This document shows positions 35,700 through 44,906 of a DNA stretch of 59,592 nucleotides, one piece after another. The notes beneath the pieces are model-generated. The model did no database searches, was not told the origin of the DNA, and saw only the letters and a list, made by a program, of their open reading frames with translations. Source of the DNA: Aminicella lysinilytica (GTDB taxonomy: Bacteria; Bacillota; Clostridia; Peptostreptococcales; Anaerovoracaceae); assembly GCF_004362975.1 (NCBI RefSeq), contig NZ_SNXO01000011.1:1-59592 (forward strand), in the 5' to 3' direction. Every line of letters begins with the position of its first letter. Position 1 is the first letter of the stretch. The position numbers and the translations under genes are program-made.

Positions 35700-36530
35700 A
35701 TGGAAAAACTAATTATCAGTGCTTGCATATGCGGCGCAGAGGTTACTAAGGAGCAGAATCCTAACGTTCCTTACACAGTTGAAGAAGTAGTAAGGGAAGC
35801 CAAATCAGCTTATGATGCTGGAGCAGCTTTGATCCATCTTCACGTAAGGTGGGACGACGGAACTCCTACACAGAGCAAGGAAAGATTCCAGGAGTGCGTT
35901 GACGCTATCAGAAAAGAATGTCCAGATGCAATCATCCAGCCTTCGACAGGCGGAGCAGTTGGCATGACAGACCTTGAGAGACTTGAGTCAACAGACATCA
36001 CACCGACACCTGAAATGGCTACATTAGACTGTGGAACATGCAACTTCGGCGGCGACGATATATTCGTAAACACAGACGACACTATTGTTAACTTTGCTAA
36101 AATCATGCAGGAGAAGGGCATCAAGCCTGAACTTGAAGTATTCGACAAGGGCATGATCGATACAGCTCTGAAAGTTGCAGACAGAAAAGGTCTGCTGAAT
36201 CACCCTATGCACTGGGACTTCGTTTTGGGCGTACAGATGACAGCAACAGTAAGAGACCTGGTTTACATGGCTGAGTCAGTTCCAGCAGGTTCAACATGGA
36301 CCGCTACAGGAATCGGCAAAACCGCATGGGATATTGCAGCAGCAACTATCGCTATGGGCGGACATGTAAGAGTTGGTTTCGAGGACAACCTGTATCTGTC
36401 AAAGGGCGTACTCGCAAAGAGCAATGGAGAAATGGTTGCTAAGGCAGTTGAGATAGCTAAGCTTCTCGGCAGACCAGTAGCTACACCGGCAGAAGCAAGA
36501 GAGATCTTGGGTCTGGCTCCACTGAAATAG
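35700..36530 (+). CDS. kce: 3-keto-5-aminohexanoate cleavage enzyme (BKACE family)
   Basis: In lysine fermentation this enzyme condenses 3-keto-5-aminohexanoate with acetyl-CoA to give acetoacetate and 3-aminobutyryl-CoA. The 276-residue length and motifs fit the family: LIHLHVR (Zn-binding His), QPSTGGAVGM, ELEVFDKGM, and GHVRVGFEDNLYL with the conserved Arg and Glu. AAAGGAG is nine bases ahead of ATG 35700. It has its own promoter, leader and terminator, and the rest of the lysine pathway (kam, kdd, kal) is not adjacent. Other BKACE members use different beta-keto acids, so the substrate assignment is probable rather than proven. Confidence 0.85.
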   Translation: MEKLIISACICGAEVTKEQNPNVPYTVEEVVREAKSAYDAGAALIHLHVRWDDGTPTQSKERFQECVDAIRKECPDAIIQPSTGGAVGMTDLERLESTDITPTPEMATLDCGTCNFGGDDIFVNTDDTIVNFAKIMQEKGIKPELEVFDKGMIDTALKVADRKGLLNHPMHWDFVLGVQMTATVRDLVYMAESVPAGSTWTATGIGKTAWDIAAATIAMGGHVRVGFEDNLYLSKGVLAKSNGEMVAKAVEIAKLLGRPVATPAEAREILGLAPLK

Positions 36531-36543
36531 GTAGAGTGTGTAC

Positions 36544-36573
36544 ACGGATGGCCTTCGGGTCATCCGTTTTTTT
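36544..36573 (+). terminator. Intrinsic terminator of kce
   Basis: ACGGATG/CATCCGT with a TTCG-type loop region is followed by seven T residues, 13 bases after the kce stop. Confidence 0.9.
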
Positions 36574-36594
36574 AGAACAAAGGGGAACTTGTGT

Positions 36595-37536
36595 ATGTCT
36601 TTCTCAACTGAAACAAAAAATGAACTTTCCAGGGTCGAGCCGGAGAAGAAATGCTGTCAGCTGGCAGAGATTGCCGGCTTTGTTCGCGTTGCAGGGAGTA
36701 TACGCCTGGTGGGCGGCGGCAAGTTCAAGATAGTCATCACCACGGACAATCCTGCTGTGGCCAGGCATTATAAGAAACTAATCAAAGAGTATTTCCAGGT
36801 TGACACTGAGCTGGAGATCGGAGCGGCAGCCGCCCTGAAGAAGGGCCATACGTATATGCTGACCATAGATCCGGAAATGCGCAGTGAATCTATACTCAGA
36901 GAGACGGGTATACTTCTGGTCAGGGAAGGAAACAACTATATCAGCGATGGCATATATGACGATATAGTCAAGACCAAGTGCTGCAGGAAATCCTATGTAA
37001 GAGGAATATTCATGGGAACGGGAACTGTCAACGACCCGGAGAAAAGCTACCATCTGGAGGTGGTATGCTCCAGCGAGAAGCTGGCCAGAGATCTTAAGCG
37101 GCTAATAAACACCTTTGAAGACCTGTCGGCTAAGATCGTAGAGAGAAAAGGCAAGTACGTAGTCTACATGAAAAATTCTCAGTATATCAGCGATACCCTT
37201 GCTATTATGGGAGCTCATTCTCAGGTATTGAAGTTCGAGGACACCAAGATCAGGAAAGAACTTGTCAATGAAACTGTAAGGATAACCAACTGCGATAACG
37301 CCAATACGGACAGAGCACTGGATGCTTCTCAGCGCCAGATAGAGGCCATACATAAGATCGAGGATAAAGTTGGTCTGGGCAGGCTGCCGCAGAAGCTTGC
37401 TGAGCTTGCCGAACTTCGCATGAACAACCCGGAAGCCAGTCTTACTCAGCTTGGTGAGATGATGGATCCTAAGCTGAAGAAGTCCGGCGTAAACAGCAGA
37501 ATGAAGAGGATAATAGATACTGCAGATAAATTATAG
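36595..37536 (+). CDS. whiA: DNA-binding protein WhiA
   Basis: This 313-residue protein has an N-terminal LAGLIDADG-like domain (SFSTETKNELSRVE at the start, then two such repeats lacking nuclease function) and a C-terminal helix-turn-helix (NPEASLTQLGEMMDPKLKKS, then GVNSRMKRI). WhiA influences cell division and sporulation in Gram-positives. ATG 36595 with AAAGGGG upstream matches the family start; the longer frame from 36538 runs through the kce terminator and is rejected. Confidence 0.93.
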   Translation: MSFSTETKNELSRVEPEKKCCQLAEIAGFVRVAGSIRLVGGGKFKIVITTDNPAVARHYKKLIKEYFQVDTELEIGAAAALKKGHTYMLTIDPEMRSESILRETGILLVREGNNYISDGIYDDIVKTKCCRKSYVRGIFMGTGTVNDPEKSYHLEVVCSSEKLARDLKRLINTFEDLSAKIVERKGKYVVYMKNSQYISDTLAIMGAHSQVLKFEDTKIRKELVNETVRITNCDNANTDRALDASQRQIEAIHKIEDKVGLGRLPQKLAELAELRMNNPEASLTQLGEMMDPKLKKSGVNSRMKRIIDTADKL

Positions 37537-37588
37537 TCTGACTATTTATACACATTCGGAAATCTGACAAAAAAATATGCAATTTTTC

Positions 37589-37623
37589 AATGTTGCCTAA
37601 AGTTTAGGCAACATTCTTTTTTT
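37589..37623 (+). terminator. Intrinsic terminator of whiA
   Basis: A perfect 13-bp stem (AATGTTGCCTAAA with its complement) and one-base loop is followed by CTTTTTTT, 53 bases after whiA. Confidence 0.9.
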
Positions 37624-37651
37624 GATTATTTAGTATAGCTGCCTTCGGGAA

Positions 37652-37657
37652 TATAAT
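37652..37657 (+). promoter_or_regulatory. Candidate -10 box of the MMPL operon
   Basis: TATAAT lies 43 bases before ATG 37700, just after the whiA terminator. The matching -35 (TTTAGT, 37629-37634, 17-base spacer) is weak. Confidence 0.4.
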
Positions 37658-37699
37658 TGAACCATAGTTAGTATGTTATGAAGGGAGAGACGGAAAAGA

Positions 37700-39805
37700 A
37701 TGGAAAAATTTGCAAAAGGAGTAGTTAAGCATAGAAAGATAATCATAATTGTCTATCTGGTGCTGATGATACCTGCCGTTATTGGTATGGTCAACACCCG
37801 GATCAATTATGATATGCTATCTTATCTACCAAAGAATCTCGACTCTGTAAAGGGGCAGCAGATCATGCTGGATAATTTCGGCAAGGGCGCTTTCTCCTAT
37901 ATGCTGGTCGAGGATAAAACTCCCGCTGAATGCGCAGAGCTTCAGACTAAGATCGAGGCTCTGGATCATGTAGACTCAGTACTCTGGTACAATACCTTAC
38001 TGAGCACGGATGTTCCTATGAGTATACTTCCAAACAGTCTGTACAACAGATTCAATAAGGATGGAAGCACACTTATGGCAATTTTCTATGATGAAGGCAC
38101 ATCGGCGGATTCTACCATAGCGACTATTGGTCAGGTGAGAAAGATCGCCGGCAGTCATGCGTACCTTAACGGCATGTCAGCCCTGGTTAAGGATCTGAAA
38201 GACCTGTGCGAACAGGAGGAAGCTAAGTATGTAGCTATAGCAGTCATTTGTTCCATAGTCATCATGATGTTGTTAGTAGATTCCTTTGTGGTACCGTTCA
38301 TATTCCTGTTCAGTATAGGTATGGCAATACTATTGAATATGGGTACCAATATATTCCTTGGGAATATATCATTTATCACCCAAGCCCTGGCCGCGGTGCT
38401 ACAGTTGGCGGTCACCATGGACTTCTCTATATTCCTGTGGCATGCCTACGAGGAGGAACAAGACAATTACGAAGACAAGAAGGTGGCAATGGAAAAGGCC
38501 ATTGTCAATACACTTACGGCTATTGTCGGAAGTTCCCTTACTATGATAGCGGGCTTCCTGGCCCTTTGCTTCATGACTTACACTCTGGGCGCAGATCTTG
38601 GTATCGTAATGGCGAAGGGTGCTGTCTTCGGAGTCATAGGTTCGGTAACATCATTGCCGGCATTACTGTTGGTTCTGAATCCTATCATTGAAAAAGCAAG
38701 GCACAGATCCCTTATTCCGGATGCCACCAAGTTAGCCGGATTCATAGTGAAGAAGAGCTGGATATTCATAATAATATTCTGCGTTGTAGTCGGACCGGCA
38801 TATTACGGTTACACCCATACCAAACTTTACTATAACATGGGAGCTACGTTGCCTAAGAGCATAAACTTCATGGTATCCAATGAAAAGGTAATGAATGACT
38901 ATGACATAGGTACGACTCATATAGTATTGGCCAAGAGTAATCTGAGCGCTGCCGCCGGTCGGTCTATGGCCGATGATATCCAGAATGTCAAGGGAGTCAA
39001 GGATATAGTAAGTTATGATTATCTTCTTGGAAATCAGATACCGCAGGAGGCTTTGCCAAGTTCTATAGCTAATATTTTCAAGTCTGGCAAGTATCAGATA
39101 ATGCTCATAAATACCACCAAGGATTATGGTGTTGCAACGAGTAATGTCAACAAGCAGTTGACTAAACTCAACAGTATAGTCAGAAGTTATGACAAGAAGG
39201 CAACAGTTATCGGCGAAGCCGCCGGTACCAAGGATCTGATGAGTACCACCAGCCACGACTTCAAAGTCGTAGACTTCGCATCACTGATAATGATACTGGT
39301 GATTTTGTTCGTAGTACTGCGATCCTGGACATTGCCGATAATCCTGGAGGTATCCATATACTTCGCTATTTTGATAAACCTGGGCATACCGTTTTATACG
39401 GGTACGACCATAGTATTCATAGCGCCGATCGTGCTCAGCACCATTCAGCTGGGCTCGACAATAAACTATGCGATACTGCTCACGACCAGGTACAAGCGAG
39501 AACGGCTGGATGGCAACAGCTCCGATGATTCTCTGATAACATCCATATCCACGTCGCTGCCGTCTATAGTGACAAGCGCCGTCGGATTCTTCGGATCTAC
39601 TTTCGGAGTATCACTATACTCGAATATAGACATAATCAGTTCTCTTTGTGCACTGATGGCAAGAGGAGCCATAGTCAGCATGTTCGCAGTAATATTCGTA
39701 CTGCCGGCATTCCTGAAACTCTTCGATAAACTCATCATCAAGTCAACTAAGAGTCTGAGACTTAAATATGGAAAGACAAATAAGAAGGAGGTCGCAACAG
39801 CATGA
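37700..39805 (+). CDS. MMPL/RND-superfamily transporter
   Basis: This 701-residue membrane protein has two halves, each with one membrane segment, an extracytoplasmic domain and a five-helix bundle. This is the layout of MmpL/HpnN-type RND transporters. SFITQALAAVLQLAVTMDFSIF in the first half and VLSTIQLGSTINYAILL in the second correspond to the proton-relay helices with their Asp/Asn. GGGAGAGACGG lies upstream. Its stop overlaps the next gene by four bases. Related proteins move lipids, antibiotics or surface polymers; the substrate is unknown. The exported partner downstream probably works with it. Confidence 0.8.
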   Translation: MEKFAKGVVKHRKIIIIVYLVLMIPAVIGMVNTRINYDMLSYLPKNLDSVKGQQIMLDNFGKGAFSYMLVEDKTPAECAELQTKIEALDHVDSVLWYNTLLSTDVPMSILPNSLYNRFNKDGSTLMAIFYDEGTSADSTIATIGQVRKIAGSHAYLNGMSALVKDLKDLCEQEEAKYVAIAVICSIVIMMLLVDSFVVPFIFLFSIGMAILLNMGTNIFLGNISFITQALAAVLQLAVTMDFSIFLWHAYEEEQDNYEDKKVAMEKAIVNTLTAIVGSSLTMIAGFLALCFMTYTLGADLGIVMAKGAVFGVIGSVTSLPALLLVLNPIIEKARHRSLIPDATKLAGFIVKKSWIFIIIFCVVVGPAYYGYTHTKLYYNMGATLPKSINFMVSNEKVMNDYDIGTTHIVLAKSNLSAAAGRSMADDIQNVKGVKDIVSYDYLLGNQIPQEALPSSIANIFKSGKYQIMLINTTKDYGVATSNVNKQLTKLNSIVRSYDKKATVIGEAAGTKDLMSTTSHDFKVVDFASLIMILVILFVVLRSWTLPIILEVSIYFAILINLGIPFYTGTTIVFIAPIVLSTIQLGSTINYAILLTTRYKRERLDGNSSDDSLITSISTSLPSIVTSAVGFFGSTFGVSLYSNIDIISSLCALMARGAIVSMFAVIFVLPAFLKLFDKLIIKSTKSLRLKYGKTNKKEVATA

Positions 39806-41652
39806 GAAAGTTGTTTAATAATAGTAAAAGATTAAAAGCGCTGGTGATAACATTGATAATCACCACCATATCGCTCTTCGGCGTAAGTTATTCGGTATTC
39901 GCCAAGACCACAAGCGGAAGCGTCAATGATGGAGCCACGACTACATCGTCAACGCCGACGGATGCGGAAAATGTATATGTAATGACTAAGGCCAACGGTA
40001 ATGAGTACCAGCGCATAGTAAGCGCTGACGGCACCCTCCATTACAAAGGCTACGACAGCTATACCCTGCCGGTGTCCATGAAAATAAGTTACACTTTGGA
40101 TGGCAAATCTATAACCCCTAAGGAGCTGGCAGGCAAAAGCGGTCATGTGGTGATCCACATCAGTTACGCGAATAATATCAGATCAGGCGGAGTCAATGTG
40201 CCGTTCCTGGTTCTGACAGGTCTTGCTATGGATGATGAGCATTTCTCAAATATTTCCGTTGACAATGGCAAGACCATGGATGATGGTTCAAGAAATATCG
40301 TAGTTGGATTCGCGCTTCCGGGTATGCAGAGCAGCTTAGGCGTAAGCTCCGGCGACTTGGATATCCCTGAAAGCGTGACAATCAGCTGCGATACGGATAA
40401 ATACAGCGTAGATACTATGTACACTGTGGCCACCAGCCAGGTGTTCAAAGACATAGATATGAGCGATGTCAGCAGCCTGGGGGATATCAAGTCCCAGCTG
40501 TCTAAACTGACCAGCGGCATCGATCAGCTGGTTTCAGGCATCGACCAGATAAACAGCGGAGCTTCACAGCTTTCTAACGGAGTCAAATCTCTGGATACTC
40601 AGTTGAAGACGCCTCTTACTGCAGCGGCCGGAAAGTCACTTAAGGCACAGGCCAAGGCTTCAGTTGTAGCCCAGTTCGGCAGCAAGACCGATTCCAAGAG
40701 CTATTACAATCAGATAAAGAATCAGGCAGCAACGACATTCTATGATACTCTGACAAACCAGAGCAATATTACGGCAGCTCAGAAACAGGTTTTGGCCAAT
40801 CTGAATGCCAGTGCCATAGCGTCAAGCGCAGCCAGCGCCGCAGCATCTTCGGCCCAGGCACAGGTCGACAGCAACGCAATGTTTAAGACTGGAACTGGTG
40901 ATTTGTGGAAGTCAGTTTATGCAGCAGCGACACAGCAGTATATTAAAGCATATTTGAGTGATACCACAGTTAATGAACAAATGGCATCACATATTACTGC
41001 ATTAACTGAGCAATTAAAGATTAAGAACGTAGACCCGACGGATGCAGAAAATTATGCTAAAGCCTATATCACATCACAATACACAGAAAATGCTAAAACT
41101 GCGGCAGCAAATGACACATCGACCAATGGACCAGCCTATATAGCTACATCATCGATGAACACCATCAAGTCAAGCATCGTCGGCGCGGCATCAAGTGCTG
41201 CCAGCGGAACGGCATCATCTGTTTCACAGCAGGTAGCATCCAAGGTAACTGAAAGCGTCATCAAGAGTGTCGCCTACAGTGCTAAGGACACAGTAGGAAC
41301 CAGCCTCGCTGATTCAGTAGAACAGGCAGCTATTTCGGCAGCCCAGTCAGCAACGACTACAACTGTAGCAAGCACCAAGCTTACTATAGCCAAGAATATA
41401 GAGTATCAGGGATTAGTATCCGGAGCCAGTGAATTAGCAGCAGGAACCAATACCTTGAAGACCAGTGTTGACAGTATGGTCGATCAGGTCATGGGTAAAC
41501 TCTCCAAACTCTCCAAGAGCGATTTAACTTCAATTATAAAGAACGCGGAGTCAATATCCAGCGCTGCTAAGAGCTACAATAGCTTTGGCGGCAATGGGTC
41601 TTATAACTCAGTTACTTTCATCTACAAAGTAGATGAAGTTTCTCCCAAATAA
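39802..41652 (+). CDS. Exported YhgE/Pip-like repeat-rich partner of the MMPL transporter
   Basis: This 616-residue protein has an N-terminal signal or anchor segment (ALVITLIITTISLFGVSYSVF, described here by position 14-34). A beta-rich region (about 45-210) follows, then a long Ala/Ser/Thr/Gln-rich helical part with heptad-like SGIDQLVSGIDQINSGASQL repeats, as in the outer part of YhgE/Pip proteins. There is no C-terminal membrane segment. Overlap of four bases with the MMPL gene indicates coupling. Positions about 40925-41110 use AT-richer codons than the flanks, which suggests internal recombination. Function unknown; likely an extracytoplasmic accessory. Confidence 0.6.
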   Translation: MRKLFNNSKRLKALVITLIITTISLFGVSYSVFAKTTSGSVNDGATTTSSTPTDAENVYVMTKANGNEYQRIVSADGTLHYKGYDSYTLPVSMKISYTLDGKSITPKELAGKSGHVVIHISYANNIRSGGVNVPFLVLTGLAMDDEHFSNISVDNGKTMDDGSRNIVVGFALPGMQSSLGVSSGDLDIPESVTISCDTDKYSVDTMYTVATSQVFKDIDMSDVSSLGDIKSQLSKLTSGIDQLVSGIDQINSGASQLSNGVKSLDTQLKTPLTAAAGKSLKAQAKASVVAQFGSKTDSKSYYNQIKNQAATTFYDTLTNQSNITAAQKQVLANLNASAIASSAASAAASSAQAQVDSNAMFKTGTGDLWKSVYAAATQQYIKAYLSDTTVNEQMASHITALTEQLKIKNVDPTDAENYAKAYITSQYTENAKTAAANDTSTNGPAYIATSSMNTIKSSIVGAASSAASGTASSVSQQVASKVTESVIKSVAYSAKDTVGTSLADSVEQAAISAAQSATTTTVASTKLTIAKNIEYQGLVSGASELAAGTNTLKTSVDSMVDQVMGKLSKLSKSDLTSIIKNAESISSAAKSYNSFGGNGSYNSVTFIYKVDEVSPK

Positions 41653-41667
41653 TACTAACTAAAGAAG

Positions 41668-41702
41668 AGACCGCAGGTGCTTATAGCATCGGCGGTCTTT
41701 TC
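41668..41702 (+). terminator. Terminator of the MMPL operon
   Basis: AGACCGC/GCGGTCT, extended inward by GGTGC/GCATC around a short loop, is followed by CTTTTC, 16 bases after the stop. Confidence 0.85.
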
Positions 41703-41825
41703 GATTTCTTAACGGTACTAAGATAGTACTGATGGAGCCATACCCTACGGGTGATATATGTTAACTCAAGTGAGTTTACACACAAATATGGACTTGACCA
41801 AGTAAACATATTCACAAAATATTGC

Positions 41826-41919
41826 ATTTCTTACGTAGCATTTAATTTCTTACGGCTGTCTTAACTTACTCTTAAGAAAGGCGTACATGTATAGATTTTG
41901 CAATTTTGGATGATATAAT
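41826..41919 (+). promoter_or_regulatory. dlt promoter region with direct repeats
   Basis: TATAAT (41914-41919) with TGA directly before it forms an extended -10 about 44 bases ahead of dltA. Upstream, ATTTCTTACG occurs twice (41826-41835 and 41845-41854), and a variant ATTTCTTAACG lies near 41704. These repeats are candidate operator sites. The gap also holds an imperfect inverted repeat near 41760-41780. Confidence 0.5.
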
Positions 41920-41962
41920 AGTCAAATAAAGCGATATTGTAATATTTCAAAGGGGTGCAAAA

Positions 41963-43477
41963 ATGAATATTTTGGGGAAAATCAAAGAGAGAGCTCTTGC
42001 TGATCCGGCAAGAGTGGCATTTCATTCACAAGCAGGTACAATTTCATACGGCAAACTCTGGGATAGTTCGGACAGGCTTGCAGCTTGGATAGATGACAGA
42101 CTCGGAGACGACCGCAAACCTATCGTCGTATATGGACATAAGAGTCCGCTTATGCTGGTTTGCTTTCTGGCCTGTGCCAAATCCGGAAGGACCTATTGCC
42201 CTATAGACACATGCATGTCAGAGGGAAGAGTCATATCCATCGTAGAGACAGTTGACAATCCATTGATACTGGCTACAGAAGATCTGGAGATACCGGGCTA
42301 TTTCGTTGCGGACAGTTCTGTTTTAAGCGGGGCTATAAACTACGACAGTAAAATCAGCGAGAAGAAATGGAATAAACCTGAAGATACATTCTATATCATA
42401 TTTACGTCGGGAAGCACAGGAGCTCCTAAGGGAGTCCAGATCACCGATGAGAATCTGAGCAGATATGTGGATTGGTCACAGACTGTAGGTGACAGCGCAG
42501 ACGATAAACAGGGAAGCACATTCCTCAATCAGGCGCCGTTTTCCTTCGACTTGTCCGTAATGGACACCTACACGGCCCTTGCCACAGGCTGCACTTTGTG
42601 GGGAGTTGACAGAATGCTCCAGAAGGATGTAGGCAAAATGCTGAGATTCATGAAGGAAGGCAACCTGAATTACTGGGTATCGACGCCATCCTTCGCAGAT
42701 ATGTGCCTGGCGGATCCACACTTCAACAGCACACTGCTGCCTGGCATGAGACAGTTTATGTTTTGCGGCGAGAAGCTGACCAAGGGCACAGCCGAGGAAC
42801 TCATGGATAGATTCCCGGAAGCCAAAGTCATCAATACATACGGTCCGACAGAGTCCACCGTGGCAGTTACATCGGTAGAGATCACCAGAGAGATGATCGC
42901 AGCAGACAGATGCCTTCCGATAGGACAGCCTAAACCGGGCACAGAAATAAGACTCATCAGAGAAGACGGAACTGTCGCTGCTCACGGCGGTAAAGGCGAG
43001 ATCCAGATACTTGGTGACACCGTCAGCCCGGGCTACTATATGAACGATATCAAGACCAGAGAGGTCTTCTCGATAATCGACTGTGAAGATGGAATGGAAA
43101 GAGCTTACAGGACCGGCGACGAAGGCTTCTTCGGCGAGGACGGAATGCTCTATTATGTAGGCAGAATCGATCTGCAGGTGAAATTCCACGGATACAGGAT
43201 CGAGCTGGGCGACATAGAAAACAATCTTCTGAAGATCGACGGCGTTCAGGCTGCAGCTGTAGTGCCTAAGTGGAACGAGGACAAGATCAGATATCTGGCA
43301 GCTTTCGTTGCCAGCGATAATTCAGAGGGCGGTTTCGAGGACAGGAAGCGTATCAGAGAAACTCTGAAGACCATGATTCCTGAGTACATGGTGCCCAAGA
43401 AGGTATCATTTATCGACAGACTGCCAATGACAAGCAACGGCAAAGCTGACAGAAAGAGACTGGAGGAACTGGTTTAA
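41963..43477 (+). CDS. dltA: D-alanine:D-alanyl carrier protein ligase
   Basis: This enzyme activates D-alanine with ATP and loads it onto the carrier DltC for teichoic acid esterification. It is a 504-residue ANL-superfamily enzyme. The P-loop FTSGSTGAPKGV (near residue 150), the A5 motif NTYGPTESTV, the A7-type YRTGDEG and the C-terminal lysine motif TSNGKADRK are all present. AAAGGGG precedes ATG 41963. It is first in the dltABCD operon and overlaps dltB at the stop. Confidence 0.94.
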   Translation: MNILGKIKERALADPARVAFHSQAGTISYGKLWDSSDRLAAWIDDRLGDDRKPIVVYGHKSPLMLVCFLACAKSGRTYCPIDTCMSEGRVISIVETVDNPLILATEDLEIPGYFVADSSVLSGAINYDSKISEKKWNKPEDTFYIIFTSGSTGAPKGVQITDENLSRYVDWSQTVGDSADDKQGSTFLNQAPFSFDLSVMDTYTALATGCTLWGVDRMLQKDVGKMLRFMKEGNLNYWVSTPSFADMCLADPHFNSTLLPGMRQFMFCGEKLTKGTAEELMDRFPEAKVINTYGPTESTVAVTSVEITREMIAADRCLPIGQPKPGTEIRLIREDGTVAAHGGKGEIQILGDTVSPGYYMNDIKTREVFSIIDCEDGMERAYRTGDEGFFGEDGMLYYVGRIDLQVKFHGYRIELGDIENNLLKIDGVQAAAVVPKWNEDKIRYLAAFVASDNSEGGFEDRKRIRETLKTMIPEYMVPKKVSFIDRLPMTSNGKADRKRLEELV

Positions 43478-44643
43478 TGGAATTATTCACAGATTTAAGT
43501 TTCTTCGTCTGTGTTGCTGTCGCTGCCATCCCGGCATTTGTGCTGGGAATGAAAGAAAAACCTATCAAGTACTATGGATTTGTTGTCACCCTGGCCTTCG
43601 TATTTATGGCCATGTACAACAAACCCGTAGCCCTTGCGTACCTTGTGGGCTTCTGCGTATACGAGTACCTTTTGATACAGATATACCTGGGAGTCAGGGC
43701 GAAGTTCGGCCGCAACGCCGGCTGGTACTGGTGTTTCCTTTTGTTGTCACTGGCGCCGCTCATGGGCAATAAACTGCTGGCATTGACGGCCAACCCTTAT
43801 CACATACTGGGATTCCTGGGGATATCCTACATGACATTCAAGGGCACGCAGATAGTCATAGAAATCTACGACGGCATCATAGAGAAAGTTTCGGCCTTCG
43901 AATTCTTCTACCTTTTGTTATACTTCCCGGCAATTACATCGGGCCCTATCGACAGGAGCAGGCGATTCAACGAAGATCTGAACAGAGTCATTCCGCGAGA
44001 GGAATATCTGGACATGGTCGGCACGGGCCTTTTCAAGATCTGCCTGGGAATGGTGTACAAAATGGTCATTGCCACGAGCTTCTATCAGGCGGTGTTGTGG
44101 CTGGGCACGGGCGACGGCATAAGGTCAGCGCTGATATATATGTACGCTTACGGTTTCTACCTGTTCTTTGACTTTGCCGGATACAGCCTCATGGCTATCG
44201 GCGTAAGTTATCTCTTCGGCATCAAGACGCCGGAGAATTTCAATAAGCCTTTCATAAGCAAAGACATCAAAGAGTTCTGGGATCGCTGGCATATCACACT
44301 TTCACATTGGTTCAGGGATTTCATATTCTCCAGACTGATGATGAGATTTATCAAGCACAAATGCTTCAAAAGCAAGCTGACTGGTGCCTCGGTAGGCTTC
44401 ATTATCAATATGGGCATAATGGGACTCTGGCATGGGCTCACTGTATATTACATAATGTACGGCCTGTATCACGGAGTGTTGCTGGCAGTCACAGAAATAT
44501 ATCAGAAGAAGTCGAAGTTCTACAAGAAACATAAGAAAGAAAAATGGTTCATGTTTGTAGAATGGTTTATCACATTTAATTTAGTAATGTTTGGATTCTT
44601 TATTTTCTCGGGTAGGTTTACCCAGTTAATAGGGTTATCATAA
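43477..44643 (+). CDS. dltB: D-alanyl transfer protein DltB (MBOAT family)
   Basis: This polytopic membrane O-acyltransferase (388 residues) moves D-alanine from DltC across the membrane. The MBOAT core includes FWDRWHITLSHWFRDF and the catalytic histidine in GLWHGLTVYYI. Many hydrophobic segments are evident from the N-terminus on. Translation is coupled to dltA (one-base overlap). Confidence 0.93.
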   Translation: MELFTDLSFFVCVAVAAIPAFVLGMKEKPIKYYGFVVTLAFVFMAMYNKPVALAYLVGFCVYEYLLIQIYLGVRAKFGRNAGWYWCFLLLSLAPLMGNKLLALTANPYHILGFLGISYMTFKGTQIVIEIYDGIIEKVSAFEFFYLLLYFPAITSGPIDRSRRFNEDLNRVIPREEYLDMVGTGLFKICLGMVYKMVIATSFYQAVLWLGTGDGIRSALIYMYAYGFYLFFDFAGYSLMAIGVSYLFGIKTPENFNKPFISKDIKEFWDRWHITLSHWFRDFIFSRLMMRFIKHKCFKSKLTGASVGFIINMGIMGLWHGLTVYYIMYGLYHGVLLAVTEIYQKKSKFYKKHKKEKWFMFVEWFITFNLVMFGFFIFSGRFTQLIGLS

Positions 44644-44663
44644 ATAAAAGGGAGGATTAGAGA

Positions 44664-44894
44664 ATGGAAGAGAAATTATTAGACATCTTAGAGGATATCT
44701 GCGGAGACGAGATCGTTAAAGAGGATCATGACGTCAATCTGGTAGAAGAGGATCTTATGGACTCTCTTGATTACACGGAGTTGCTCATCGCAATCGAGGA
44801 GAATTTCGGCGTAGTTATAGCACCGTCGGAGGTAACAAGAGAACAGATGAATACGCCTAATAAGATCATCGGCGTTATCAAGTCGAAGATGTAG
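44664..44894 (+). CDS. dltC: D-alanyl carrier protein
   Basis: This 76-residue acyl-carrier-like protein has the phosphopantetheine serine in DLMDSLDYTELL (Ser near residue 36). It is strongly acidic, as usual. It accepts D-alanine from DltA and delivers it to DltB. GGGAGG precedes ATG 44664. Confidence 0.93.
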   Translation: MEEKLLDILEDICGDEIVKEDHDVNLVEEDLMDSLDYTELLIAIEENFGVVIAPSEVTREQMNTPNKIIGVIKSKM

Positions 44895-44906
44895 CAGGGG
44901 TAAGAC

